Shown here: positions 56,801 to 64,000 of the stretch, one piece after another
Layout: every line of letters begins with the position of its first letter
How positions within the stretch are numbered: the stretch's first letter is position 1
DNA from: Rhodoferax sp.
GTDB lineage: Bacteria; Pseudomonadota; Gammaproteobacteria; Burkholderiales; Burkholderiaceae_C
DNA: 64,000 bases
Direction of reading: 5' to 3'
NCBI RefSeq assembly: GCF_028688795.1
Contig: NZ_JAQTXM010000009.1
Span: 87,903-151,902, forward strand
The notes under the pieces: generated by a model
Database searches by the model: none
The model's input: the letters and a program-made list of their open reading frames with translations, nothing else
What the model was told of the DNA's origin: nothing
Translations under genes and position numbers: made by a program

Positions 56801-57592
56801 ATGATGCAGTACAGCTTTTACGCCATGTCCCATGTGGGCCAGGTGCGTGGCAACAATGAGGATGCACTGGCATTTGATGAGGCGCTTGGCATCGCTGTGT
56901 TGGCTGACGGCATGGGCGGTTATAACGCCGGTGAGGTGGCCAGCGGCATGGCAGTGGCCTCCATCAAATCGGAGTTGCTTAGCTGGCTTGGCACAGAGGC
57001 ACACGGCAGCAACCCGGCTGAAATTGCCCGGGGCATCGCGTTGTGTGTTGGCCGGGCCAATCACTCCATTCTTTATGCCGCCAAGTCCAATCCGCAGTAC
57101 GCCGGCATGGGAACCACCATCGTGGCGGGTGTGTTCAAAAACAATTGCCTGATTTTGGGGCATGTGGGAGACTCACGTGGCTACCGGTGGCGCGATGGTG
57201 TTTTGGCCCAAATCACGCGCGATCACTCGTTGTTGCAAGAGCGTGTTGACGCCGGATTGTTAACCCCAGAGCAAGCCGCGGTAGCACCAGGCAGAAATCT
57301 ATTGACCCGTGCACTGGGTGTTGAAGACGGCGTGCAGGTTGAACTCCATGAGCATGAAGTTCTGGACGGTGATGTGTATTTGATGTGTTCTGACGGCTTG
57401 ACCGACATGTTGAGTGACGTAGAAATTGCCAACGCCATGGGCTTGTGTGCAGTTTTGCCGGAGATAGCACTTGACTTGGTCGCCAAAGCCAATGCGGCAG
57501 GTGGCCGGGATAACATCACAGTTTTGTTGGTGCGGGCGCGGGCGGCCAAAGGCAAGCCAGGACTGATGTCGCGTTTATTTGGTGGGCCATAG
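56801..57592 (+). CDS. PP2C-family Ser/Thr phosphatase
   Basis: A 263-residue soluble phosphatase that should reverse the neighbouring kinase. PP2C motifs are MSHVGQVRGNNEDAL, ADGMGGYNAGEVAS (metal aspartate), GMGTTIVAGVFKN, HVGDSRGYRWRDG, TRDHSLLQERVDAG, CSDGLTDMLSD and GGRDNITVLLV. The metal aspartates appear intact. The start MMQYSFYAMS was chosen because the earlier frame overlaps the kinase and is random. Confidence 0.93.
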   Translation: MMQYSFYAMSHVGQVRGNNEDALAFDEALGIAVLADGMGGYNAGEVASGMAVASIKSELLSWLGTEAHGSNPAEIARGIALCVGRANHSILYAAKSNPQYAGMGTTIVAGVFKNNCLILGHVGDSRGYRWRDGVLAQITRDHSLLQERVDAGLLTPEQAAVAPGRNLLTRALGVEDGVQVELHEHEVLDGDVYLMCSDGLTDMLSDVEIANAMGLCAVLPEIALDLVAKANAAGGRDNITVLLVRARAAKGKPGLMSRLFGGP

Positions 57593-57628
57593 ACTGGGCG
57601 GTTTTGTCAAGAATTTAAGGAGGCGTTT

Positions 57629-58249
57629 GTGCCAAAAATAATCGTCATGATGGACGGGGTTCTGATCAAAGAAGTCGAATTGACCAAAGAGCGGACGACG
57701 CTGGGGCGTCGGCCTTACAACGATATCGTCATTGAAAACCTGGCGGTCAGTGGTGAGCATGCCGCGTTTCACATGCACGCCACCGAGGTCGCGATCGAGG
57801 ACCTCAACAGCACCAATGGCACTTTTGTCAATGGCAAGGCGGTCAGAAAACAGGTGCTGCACCACGGCGACATCCTGGAGGTTGGCAAATACAGGATTCA
57901 ATTTGAGTCTGATGCTGCCTTTGATAAGACAATGGTTGTTGCCCCGCAGCGCGCAGATGTTGTGGCACCTTATGCACGTGAGCCTGACCCGGTGGGCGCC
58001 ATCAAGGTCTTGTCTGGCCCGGCTGCCGGTCGCGAAATGCCCCTGACCAAGGTGGTCACCACCGTCGGCAAGCCGGGCGTGTCGATTGCTGCCATCACAC
58101 GTCGGCAGCACCATTTTGTAGTGCACCATGTGGAGGGATCGGAATACCCGCTGCTCAATGGTGTCGCATTGGCGGGCGATCCGGTGGTTTTGAAGGATGG
58201 CGATCGGATCGTGTTGGCCGGCACAGAAATGCTGTTTTTCCAGTCCTGA
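57629..58249 (+). CDS. Tandem FHA-domain phosphothreonine-binding protein
   Basis: A 206-residue protein with a GTG start fixed by a perfect AAGGAGG seven bases upstream. The first FHA domain (about 20-92) keeps the key residues LGRRPYNDIVIE, SGEHAAF and NSTNGTFVNGKAV. A second, more divergent FHA-like unit follows (about 125-204, VTTVGKPGVSIAAITRRQHH, LNGVALAGDPVVLKDGDRI). It probably binds phosphorylated threonine made by the kinase upstream. It may act as an adaptor. Confidence 0.9.
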   Translation: MPKIIVMMDGVLIKEVELTKERTTLGRRPYNDIVIENLAVSGEHAAFHMHATEVAIEDLNSTNGTFVNGKAVRKQVLHHGDILEVGKYRIQFESDAAFDKTMVVAPQRADVVAPYAREPDPVGAIKVLSGPAAGREMPLTKVVTTVGKPGVSIAAITRRQHHFVVHHVEGSEYPLLNGVALAGDPVVLKDGDRIVLAGTEMLFFQS

Positions 58250-58259
58250 TGCGGGGTTG

Positions 58260-60554
58260 ATGAACGGCCAAGCACGCACTGACAAGCGCTTCATGCGCTA
58301 TTTGAAGCGCCATTGGCGGCGCATTGGCCTGTCCTTGCTTCCCTTGGTGGTGGTGTTTTTGCACAGTTCGGGTGTTGCGCCAATGGCTGCGCTCAATCGT
58401 CTTGACGCCATGATGTATGACGTTCGCTTGCGGACCACAATGCCCAAGACGCTTGATGAGCGCATTGTGATTGTCGACATCGATGAGAAAAGCTTGTCTG
58501 AATTGGGACGCTGGCCATGGTCTCGCCAAAAGATGGCGTCCCTGACGCAATCTCTGTTTGGCCACTACCAGGTCGTGCTGCTCGGGTTTGACGTGGTGTT
58601 TGCCGAAGCTGATGACAGCTCCGGCTTGAAACAACTGCAAACGCTGGCCCGCAGCCAATTGAGCGGGGACGCCGAGTTTGTGGCCCATTTGGCGCAATTG
58701 GCGCCAGCCCTGGACTACGACCATCTGTTTGCCGAGTCGCTGGCCGACCGGCCAGTAGTCGCCGGGTTTTACTTCAACAATGACCCAGCGGGGCGCACCA
58801 GCGGTGACTTGCCCGCGCCGGTGATGATGGGGCAAGATTCGGGCAACCCATCCAATGCCATCACCCAGTGGCGTGGTTTTGGTGCCAACATTCCTGCACT
58901 GGCGCAGGCGGCTCCCACGGCAGGTTTTTTCAATTCATTGACCGACCTGGACGGTGTCGTGCGCTCCCTGCCCCTGGTTGCCCGCTACGCTGATCAATAC
59001 TACGAGTCGCTCTCTCTGGCCATGTTCCGGCGCCTGACTGGCATGCCCAAAGTGACCCCGGGCTGGGCCACAGCGGCGCCCGATGCGTCGAACCAGTTGG
59101 TGTTGCAGCAGATTGTGTTGAGGTGGCCAGACAAGTCCTTCAGCATTCCGGTGGATGAGCGGGGTGCGGTATGGGTTCCGTATCGGGGCGATGGTGGGCC
59201 GCAGGGCGGGTCTTTCAATTATGTCGCTGCCAGTGACGTGTTGGCAGGGCGGGCGCCAGCGGAGCAGCTCAAAGGCAAGATCGTCCTGGTTGGCACCACG
59301 GCCACCGGTTTGGTTGACTTGCGCGCCACGCCCGTAGCGGCCACTTTCCCGGGGGTTGAAGTTCAGGCAAACGCCTTGGCCAGCCTGTTGGATCGTCGCT
59401 TTCTGGTGCGGCCCGCTTACGCTGAAGGCTATGAGGCCATGCTGGTTCTGTTGCTCGGGTTGGTGCTGGCCTTTACGCTGCCCCTGCTGCGCGCACCCGC
59501 GGCGGTGGCAACGGGCGTGGGCCTGGTCGTCGCCCTGGTCATGCTCAACGGTTGGCTTTATGTGTCCTATGGCCTGGTTTGGCAACTGGCACCAGTTTTA
59601 CTCATGACGGTGGCCGTATTTGGGGTCAATGTGGGCTACGGCTATTTGATGGCCAGTCACTCAAGGCGTGAATTGATTGCTTTGTTTGGCACCTATGTGC
59701 CGCCTGAATTCGTTCAGGAAATGATCAAGGCGCCAGACCGCTACACCATGCGCGCCAAAAGTGAGGAGCTGACCGTGATGTTTTGTGACATGCGCGGCTT
59801 TACCCGCATGTCTGAGCAGATGGACCCGGTGCAGGTGCAGCAATTGCTCAACCATGTGTTCAGCGAGCTGACGCAATTGATTGGTGCCAACCGCGGCACC
59901 GTGGATAAATACATGGGCGATTGCGTCATGGCCTTCTGGGGTGCGCCGGTGGCATCCCCCGCGCACGCCCAACTGGCCGTGAAAACGGCTATGCAAATGA
60001 CGCAAGCGCTGGGCCGCATCAACCAGGCGCATCAGAGCGGTGCCTTGGGCCATGTAGGGTTGGACATTGGTTTGGGAATTGGCCTGAATACCGGGCAAAT
60101 GTGCGTGGGCGACATGGGCTCCAACATCAGGCGCAGTTACACCGTGATGGGTGATGCCGTTAATTTGGGTTCCAGGCTGGAGGGGCTATCCAAAACCTAC
60201 GGGGTTAGCATTGTGGTCAGCCAGGCCACACAAAGCCTCGCCACCGACTATGCCTGGCAAGAGCTGGACTGGGTGCGTGTCAAGGGCCGGCAACAGGCCA
60301 TTACCGTTCTGACCCCGGTGGCCCTCAAAACAGACCTTACCCCAGCGCAATCCACCGAGTTGGCGTTGTGGGCGACATTCTTGGCGGCGTATCGGGCGCA
60401 AAATCATGTCACTTGTGACGATTTGCTGGCGCAATTGCTGCAACTTGCGCCTACCAAACCACTCTACAAACTGTATGCTGAGCGACTAGCTGCCAGACGC
60501 GGCCACCCCATTGACCCCGGTTGGGACGCAATCACCAACTTCGAGACCAAGTAA
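58260..60554 (+). CDS. CHASE2-domain class III adenylate cyclase
   Basis: A 764-residue membrane cyclase. The first helix (about 20-38) leads to a CHASE2 domain (about 40-390, IVIVDIDEKSLSELGRWPWSR, GFFNSLTDLDGVVRSLPLV). Three helices (about 395-465) precede a catalytic domain (about 497-690). That domain has the metal aspartates in MFCDMRGFTRMSEQ and KYMGDCVMAFWG and the adenine-type lysine and aspartate (DKYMGD, YTVMGDAVNLGSRLEG). So cAMP is the expected product. The ORF starts at ATG 58260, 10 bases after the FHA gene. It shares its CHASE2 sensor type with the kinase of the same operon. Confidence 0.92.
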   Translation: MNGQARTDKRFMRYLKRHWRRIGLSLLPLVVVFLHSSGVAPMAALNRLDAMMYDVRLRTTMPKTLDERIVIVDIDEKSLSELGRWPWSRQKMASLTQSLFGHYQVVLLGFDVVFAEADDSSGLKQLQTLARSQLSGDAEFVAHLAQLAPALDYDHLFAESLADRPVVAGFYFNNDPAGRTSGDLPAPVMMGQDSGNPSNAITQWRGFGANIPALAQAAPTAGFFNSLTDLDGVVRSLPLVARYADQYYESLSLAMFRRLTGMPKVTPGWATAAPDASNQLVLQQIVLRWPDKSFSIPVDERGAVWVPYRGDGGPQGGSFNYVAASDVLAGRAPAEQLKGKIVLVGTTATGLVDLRATPVAATFPGVEVQANALASLLDRRFLVRPAYAEGYEAMLVLLLGLVLAFTLPLLRAPAAVATGVGLVVALVMLNGWLYVSYGLVWQLAPVLLMTVAVFGVNVGYGYLMASHSRRELIALFGTYVPPEFVQEMIKAPDRYTMRAKSEELTVMFCDMRGFTRMSEQMDPVQVQQLLNHVFSELTQLIGANRGTVDKYMGDCVMAFWGAPVASPAHAQLAVKTAMQMTQALGRINQAHQSGALGHVGLDIGLGIGLNTGQMCVGDMGSNIRRSYTVMGDAVNLGSRLEGLSKTYGVSIVVSQATQSLATDYAWQELDWVRVKGRQQAITVLTPVALKTDLTPAQSTELALWATFLAAYRAQNHVTCDDLLAQLLQLAPTKPLYKLYAERLAARRGHPIDPGWDAITNFETK

Positions 60555-60556
60555 CC

Positions 60557-62929
60557 ATGAACACGGGCACCAAACCCTACAGCGCCAAGCGTGATGGCAT
60601 GACCTTTGAGGCACTGTTCTACAAGCAGCTGCAGCACGTGACGGCGCGCATTCACGAGACCGACAACATCGAGCAAATCATGTTGGAGACCAGTGCCGAC
60701 ATTTGCAAGCTGTTCAATGCCGATCGGTTGACGCTGTATGTGGTCAATGAAGACCACACCGCCATTGTTTCAAAGGTCAAGACCGGGCTCAACAGCAGCC
60801 GCGACCTGAAGCTGCCAATCTCGCCGCAAAGCATTGCCGGCTATGTTGCGTTCAGTCACATGCTGGTCAATTTGCCCGATGTGTATGACGATGACGTGCT
60901 GAAAACCATTCACCCGTCGCTGACCTTTCTCAAAGAGGTGGACAAGCGCTCCGGCTACCGTACCCGAGAGATGCTGGTGGCGCCTATTCTGGATGGCAAA
61001 GTGCTGTACGGCGTGCTGCAGATCATCAACAACAAGAGCGAGCAGCCCTTTGGAGACCTCGACATCGAGGGTGTTTCACAGCTCTGTAAAACATTGGCCA
61101 CCGCCATTCGCCACCGCCTTCACGAGGCTGAAGAGAGCGTGCGGCGCATGGTGACCAAGTACGATGGTCTGGTGTCTGATGGCGTGATGACCGCCGAGGA
61201 ATTGCAGCACTGCCTGCAAGATGCGCGCACTGAGGGGCTGGCGGTTGAGAAAGTGCTGCTGACGCGGTACCAGGTGCGTGCGGCACAAATTGGGCCGTCC
61301 TTGGCCAAGTTTTTTGGCGTGAGTTATGAGCCTTTCTCGCCGGGGCGCATTCGCGCCGAAATGTTGCATGGCGCCCTGAAGCGTGAATTCATTGAAGAGC
61401 AGGGTTGGGTACCGCTGGAAGAGTCCCCCTCTGGCATGGTCATCATGTGCCTGGACCCGGAAGCCGTGCGCAGCTCGCGCATCGTGCATCAGGTTTTTCC
61501 AAAGATCAGTAAGTTTGTCTACCGGGTCACCACCCAGTCCGAGTTTCAGGACACCTTGGGACAAATTTTCGGGCTGGAGGCCACGGGCGGCAGCATTGAC
61601 GCAATGCTGGCCGACATGGACAGCTCACCCCTGGATGACAGCTTCAATGACGATTCCCTGGAATCAGCCGCCGCAGACAACGAGCTCGTCAAGTTTGTCA
61701 ACAAAGTCATTCTGGATGCCTACCACCAGGGCGTGTCTGACATTCACATCGAGCCCATGCCCGGCAAGCTGAAAACCGGCATCAGGTTTCGCATTGATGG
61801 CTCCTTGCAGCCCTACGCCGAAGTGCCCGCGCACTTTCGCCAAGCCATGGTCACGCGCCTGAAAATCATGTGCGACCTGGACATTTCAGAGCGCCGCAAG
61901 CCGCAAGACGGCAAGATCAAGTTTAAAAAATATGGCCCGGTCGACATCGAGCTGCGCGTGGCCACCATTCCCTCGGCCGGCGGGGTGGAAGACGTGGTGA
62001 TGCGGATTTTGGCCGCTGGCGAGCCGATTCCGCTTGAGAAACTGGGCCTGACCCCGCACAACAAGGCGCGGGTGATTCAGACCATCGAAAAACCCTACGG
62101 CTTGTTTTACGTGTGTGGGCCCACTGGCTCAGGTAAAACGACCACGCTGCACAGCATCCTGAAGCACCTCAATACCCCGGACACCAAAATCTGGACGGCG
62201 GAAGACCCGGTGGAAATCACCCAGAAGGGGCTGCGCCAGGTGCAAATCAACAAGAAGGCCGGCATTGATTTCGCGCTGGTGATGCGGGCCTTTTTGCGGG
62301 CCGATCCCGACATCATCATGGTGGGTGAGTCGCGCGACAAGGAAACCGTGGCGATGGGGGTCGAGGCCTCGCTGACAGGCCACTTGGTGTTTTCGACCCT
62401 TCACACCAATTCGGCACCAGAGTCGATCACCCGGCTGTTGGACATGGGCATGGACCCGTTCAATTTTGCCGATGCGCTGCTGGGCATTTTGGCGCAACGC
62501 CTCGCCAAGAAGCTGTGTGACTGCAAAGAAGCTTATGTGCCCGATGCTGAGGAACTGCGCCTGTTTGCCACCGAGTACGCTGAAGAGTTGCGCCACTCTG
62601 CTGACTGGACGGCCGACTACGCGGGCGAAATGGCCAAGCTGGTGGCGCGCTGGCAGCAGCAATACGTAGACACTGGCGGTATCAAGTTTTATCGCCATGC
62701 CGGTTGTGACAAGTGCCACCAAACCGGCTACAAAGGCCGCATTGGCTTGCACGAGCTGTTGATTGCCGATGACGGCATCAAAAAGCTGATTCAGGAGCGC
62801 GCCCGCGTGGCCGAAATCTTTGCCGCTGCCGTTGAAGGTGGCATGCGCACCCTGAAGATGGACGGCATGGAGAAAGTCATGATGGGCATGACCGACCTGA
62901 AAATGGTGCGTTCCGTGTGCATCAAGTAA
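60557..62929 (+). CDS. GAF-domain GspE/PilB-like secretion ATPase
   Basis: A 790-residue ATPase. An N-terminal GAF domain (about 20-185, VTARIHETDNIEQIMLETSADI) is joined to an MshEN-like region (about 215-330), which in relatives binds c-di-GMP. A T2SSE motor follows (about 380-740): Walker A GPTGSGKTTTLHSI, Asp box IWTAEDPVEI, Walker B DIIMVGESRDKET (serine where GEIRD is usual), His box HLVFSTLHTN, and cysteine pairs CDC and CDKC. It should drive a type IV pilus or type II secretion-like machine. It lies two bases after the cyclase, so regulation by second messengers is plausible. No pilin or secretin is in the window. Confidence 0.9.
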   Translation: MNTGTKPYSAKRDGMTFEALFYKQLQHVTARIHETDNIEQIMLETSADICKLFNADRLTLYVVNEDHTAIVSKVKTGLNSSRDLKLPISPQSIAGYVAFSHMLVNLPDVYDDDVLKTIHPSLTFLKEVDKRSGYRTREMLVAPILDGKVLYGVLQIINNKSEQPFGDLDIEGVSQLCKTLATAIRHRLHEAEESVRRMVTKYDGLVSDGVMTAEELQHCLQDARTEGLAVEKVLLTRYQVRAAQIGPSLAKFFGVSYEPFSPGRIRAEMLHGALKREFIEEQGWVPLEESPSGMVIMCLDPEAVRSSRIVHQVFPKISKFVYRVTTQSEFQDTLGQIFGLEATGGSIDAMLADMDSSPLDDSFNDDSLESAAADNELVKFVNKVILDAYHQGVSDIHIEPMPGKLKTGIRFRIDGSLQPYAEVPAHFRQAMVTRLKIMCDLDISERRKPQDGKIKFKKYGPVDIELRVATIPSAGGVEDVVMRILAAGEPIPLEKLGLTPHNKARVIQTIEKPYGLFYVCGPTGSGKTTTLHSILKHLNTPDTKIWTAEDPVEITQKGLRQVQINKKAGIDFALVMRAFLRADPDIIMVGESRDKETVAMGVEASLTGHLVFSTLHTNSAPESITRLLDMGMDPFNFADALLGILAQRLAKKLCDCKEAYVPDAEELRLFATEYAEELRHSADWTADYAGEMAKLVARWQQQYVDTGGIKFYRHAGCDKCHQTGYKGRIGLHELLIADDGIKKLIQERARVAEIFAAAVEGGMRTLKMDGMEKVMMGMTDLKMVRSVCIK

Positions 62930-62973
62930 CGTGCCGTTGCGACATAAACCACCTTAGAACACGACAAAGCGCC

Positions 62974-63825
62974 ATGACCACTGAGACCCAACCCACCTGC
63001 CTCTGCTGCAGTCGCCGCCTGATGGTGCAAACCCTCGCCATCGGTGGCTTGCTGCCCGCCACGTTACTGACGCCCGTAGCCGCCCGCGACGGCGTCGACG
63101 TGGGCGACAACTCGGTGTTTTCCAGGCTGGTGCCGGCCGACACCGTTGAGCAGTCGGCGGCGCAAGAGTACGCGCAAATGTTGCAGCAAGCGGCCGCTCA
63201 AAAAGCCCTGGGTGGTCCGAACCATCCCCAGGTGAGGCGCCTGCGCGCCATTGCCCAAAAAATCATTCCCTACGCCGTCAGCTGGAACGTGCGCGCCAAA
63301 GACTGGCGATGGGAAGTCAACCTGATTGGCAGCAAACAAATCAACGCGTTTTGCATGCCCGGCGGCAAAATCGCTTTCTACAGCGGCATTCTTGAGCAGC
63401 TGCGATTGACCGACGACGAAGTCGCCACCGTCATGGGCCATGAGGTAGCGCACGCTCTGCGTGAGCACGCGCGGGCGCGCATGGCCAAAAACGCCGCCAC
63501 CGGCATTGGCGCGAATTTGCTCAGCAATGTGTTGGGTCTGGGGCAACTGGGTCAAACCGTGACCAGCTATGGGGCACAACTGCTCACCTTGCAGTTCAGT
63601 CGCAGCGATGAGTCAGATGCTGACCTGGTGGGTATGGAACTGGCGGCCCGCGCCGGTTTTGACCCCCGTGCCGGGGTCAGTTTGTGGCAAAAGATGGCGA
63701 CTGCCAACAAGGGCGCACCACCGCAATGGCTGTCCACCCACCCTTCGGGCAGTACCCGTATTGCGGACATCGAGGCCAATTTGCCTAAAGTCATGCCCTT
63801 GTTCAAGCGCGACCCTGCGTCATAA
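62974..63825 (+). CDS. M48-family metallopeptidase
   Basis: A 283-residue zinc metallopeptidase of the M48 (HtpX/Oma1/BepA-like) group. After a cysteine-rich start (CLCCSRR) comes a hydrophobic helix (about 16-37, possibly a signal with twin arginines RR). The zinc site is GHEVAHALREHARAR with the third ligand in ESDADLVGMELAARAG. C-terminal WLSTHPSGSTRIADIE is also a family motif. Likely periplasmic protein quality control. It follows the ATPase by 44 bases and may belong to the operon. Confidence 0.9.
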   Translation: MTTETQPTCLCCSRRLMVQTLAIGGLLPATLLTPVAARDGVDVGDNSVFSRLVPADTVEQSAAQEYAQMLQQAAAQKALGGPNHPQVRRLRAIAQKIIPYAVSWNVRAKDWRWEVNLIGSKQINAFCMPGGKIAFYSGILEQLRLTDDEVATVMGHEVAHALREHARARMAKNAATGIGANLLSNVLGLGQLGQTVTSYGAQLLTLQFSRSDESDADLVGMELAARAGFDPRAGVSLWQKMATANKGAPPQWLSTHPSGSTRIADIEANLPKVMPLFKRDPAS

Positions 63826-63945
63826 AGCACCGGTTTCATGAGGCTGGTCTGTCAGGTACTGAGTTCCTGATATTTTGTAACTACTCAGCTCCCAATGGAG
63901 ATTAATTTGAGTTCGCTATGAAATAGTGAGCGAGAATTGGTTTTG

Positions 63946-64000
63946 ATGCCAACCCTGCCCGACCTCACCGAACTCAGCCATGCACAAAAGGATGAGCTGA
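63946..64000 (+). mobile_element. Start of a probable IS66-type transposase (cut by window edge)
   Basis: Only 18 codons are visible: MPTLPDLTELSHAQKDEL. I recognise this as similar to N-termini of IS66-family TnpC proteins in Comamonadaceae (LPDLxxLxHxQKD). The sequence TGTAACTACTCAGCTCCC at 63876-63893 could be the left end of the element. The rest is outside the window. Confidence 0.5.

Overview
The window looks like chromosomal DNA of a Comamonadaceae betaproteobacterium, most like Rhodoferax or Polaromonas. The basis is the high-GC codon use, the tctE/tctD-type regulators next to recA-recX and sucCD, the 2-isopropylmalate synthase type, and many copies of a short interspersed repeat (core AAGGGCTAGAGGCCTAAA) that I associate with this family. 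The genus is inferred by eye, not by a search. No rRNA, tRNA or CRISPR array was seen.

Layout. 1-1279 is the 3' end of sbcC. 1337-13516 is an amide-use island: a LuxR-type response regulator and a very large hybrid sensor kinase whose N-terminal half is an NCS1-type permease. Divergent from these is a urea/short-amide ABC transporter (five genes), followed by formamidase fmdA, fmdB and aliphatic amidase amiE. 13609-17549 holds a NERD-domain helicase, a 54-residue membrane protein and a SulP anion transporter. 17607-23253 holds a YchJ-like protein, leuA, a B12-binding radical SAM enzyme and a lone amino-acid-type binding protein.

23311-33202 is a long minus-strand run: deoA, deoC, purine nucleoside phosphorylase, cdd, eutC, eutB, ridA, alanine racemase, a dead alanine symporter and dadA. 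It is faced by a TyrR-like enhancer-binding protein. A good sigma-54 promoter lies in front of dadA. A YafQ-like toxin remnant and a porin follow. The porin promoter carries the same 15-nt palindrome as the amide-transporter promoter, which links the two loci. 36856-40874 is a polyamine-type ABC operon.

41082-54105 is mostly housekeeping: topoisomerase III fused to a SWIB domain, a SET-domain protein, birA with an unusual insert, a SPOR-like protein, a TctE/TctD two-component pair, a MarR regulator, recA, recX, argC, sucC and sucD. 54253-63825 is a tight plus-strand signalling operon: CHASE2 Ser/Thr kinase, PP2C phosphatase, double-FHA protein, CHASE2 adenylate cyclase, GAF-containing GspE/PilB-like ATPase and M48 peptidase. 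The right edge enters a probable IS66-type transposase.

The most interesting candidates for an under-described system are the permease-kinase-controlled amide regulon with its distant porin, and the CHASE2 kinase/phosphatase/FHA/cyclase/ATPase operon.
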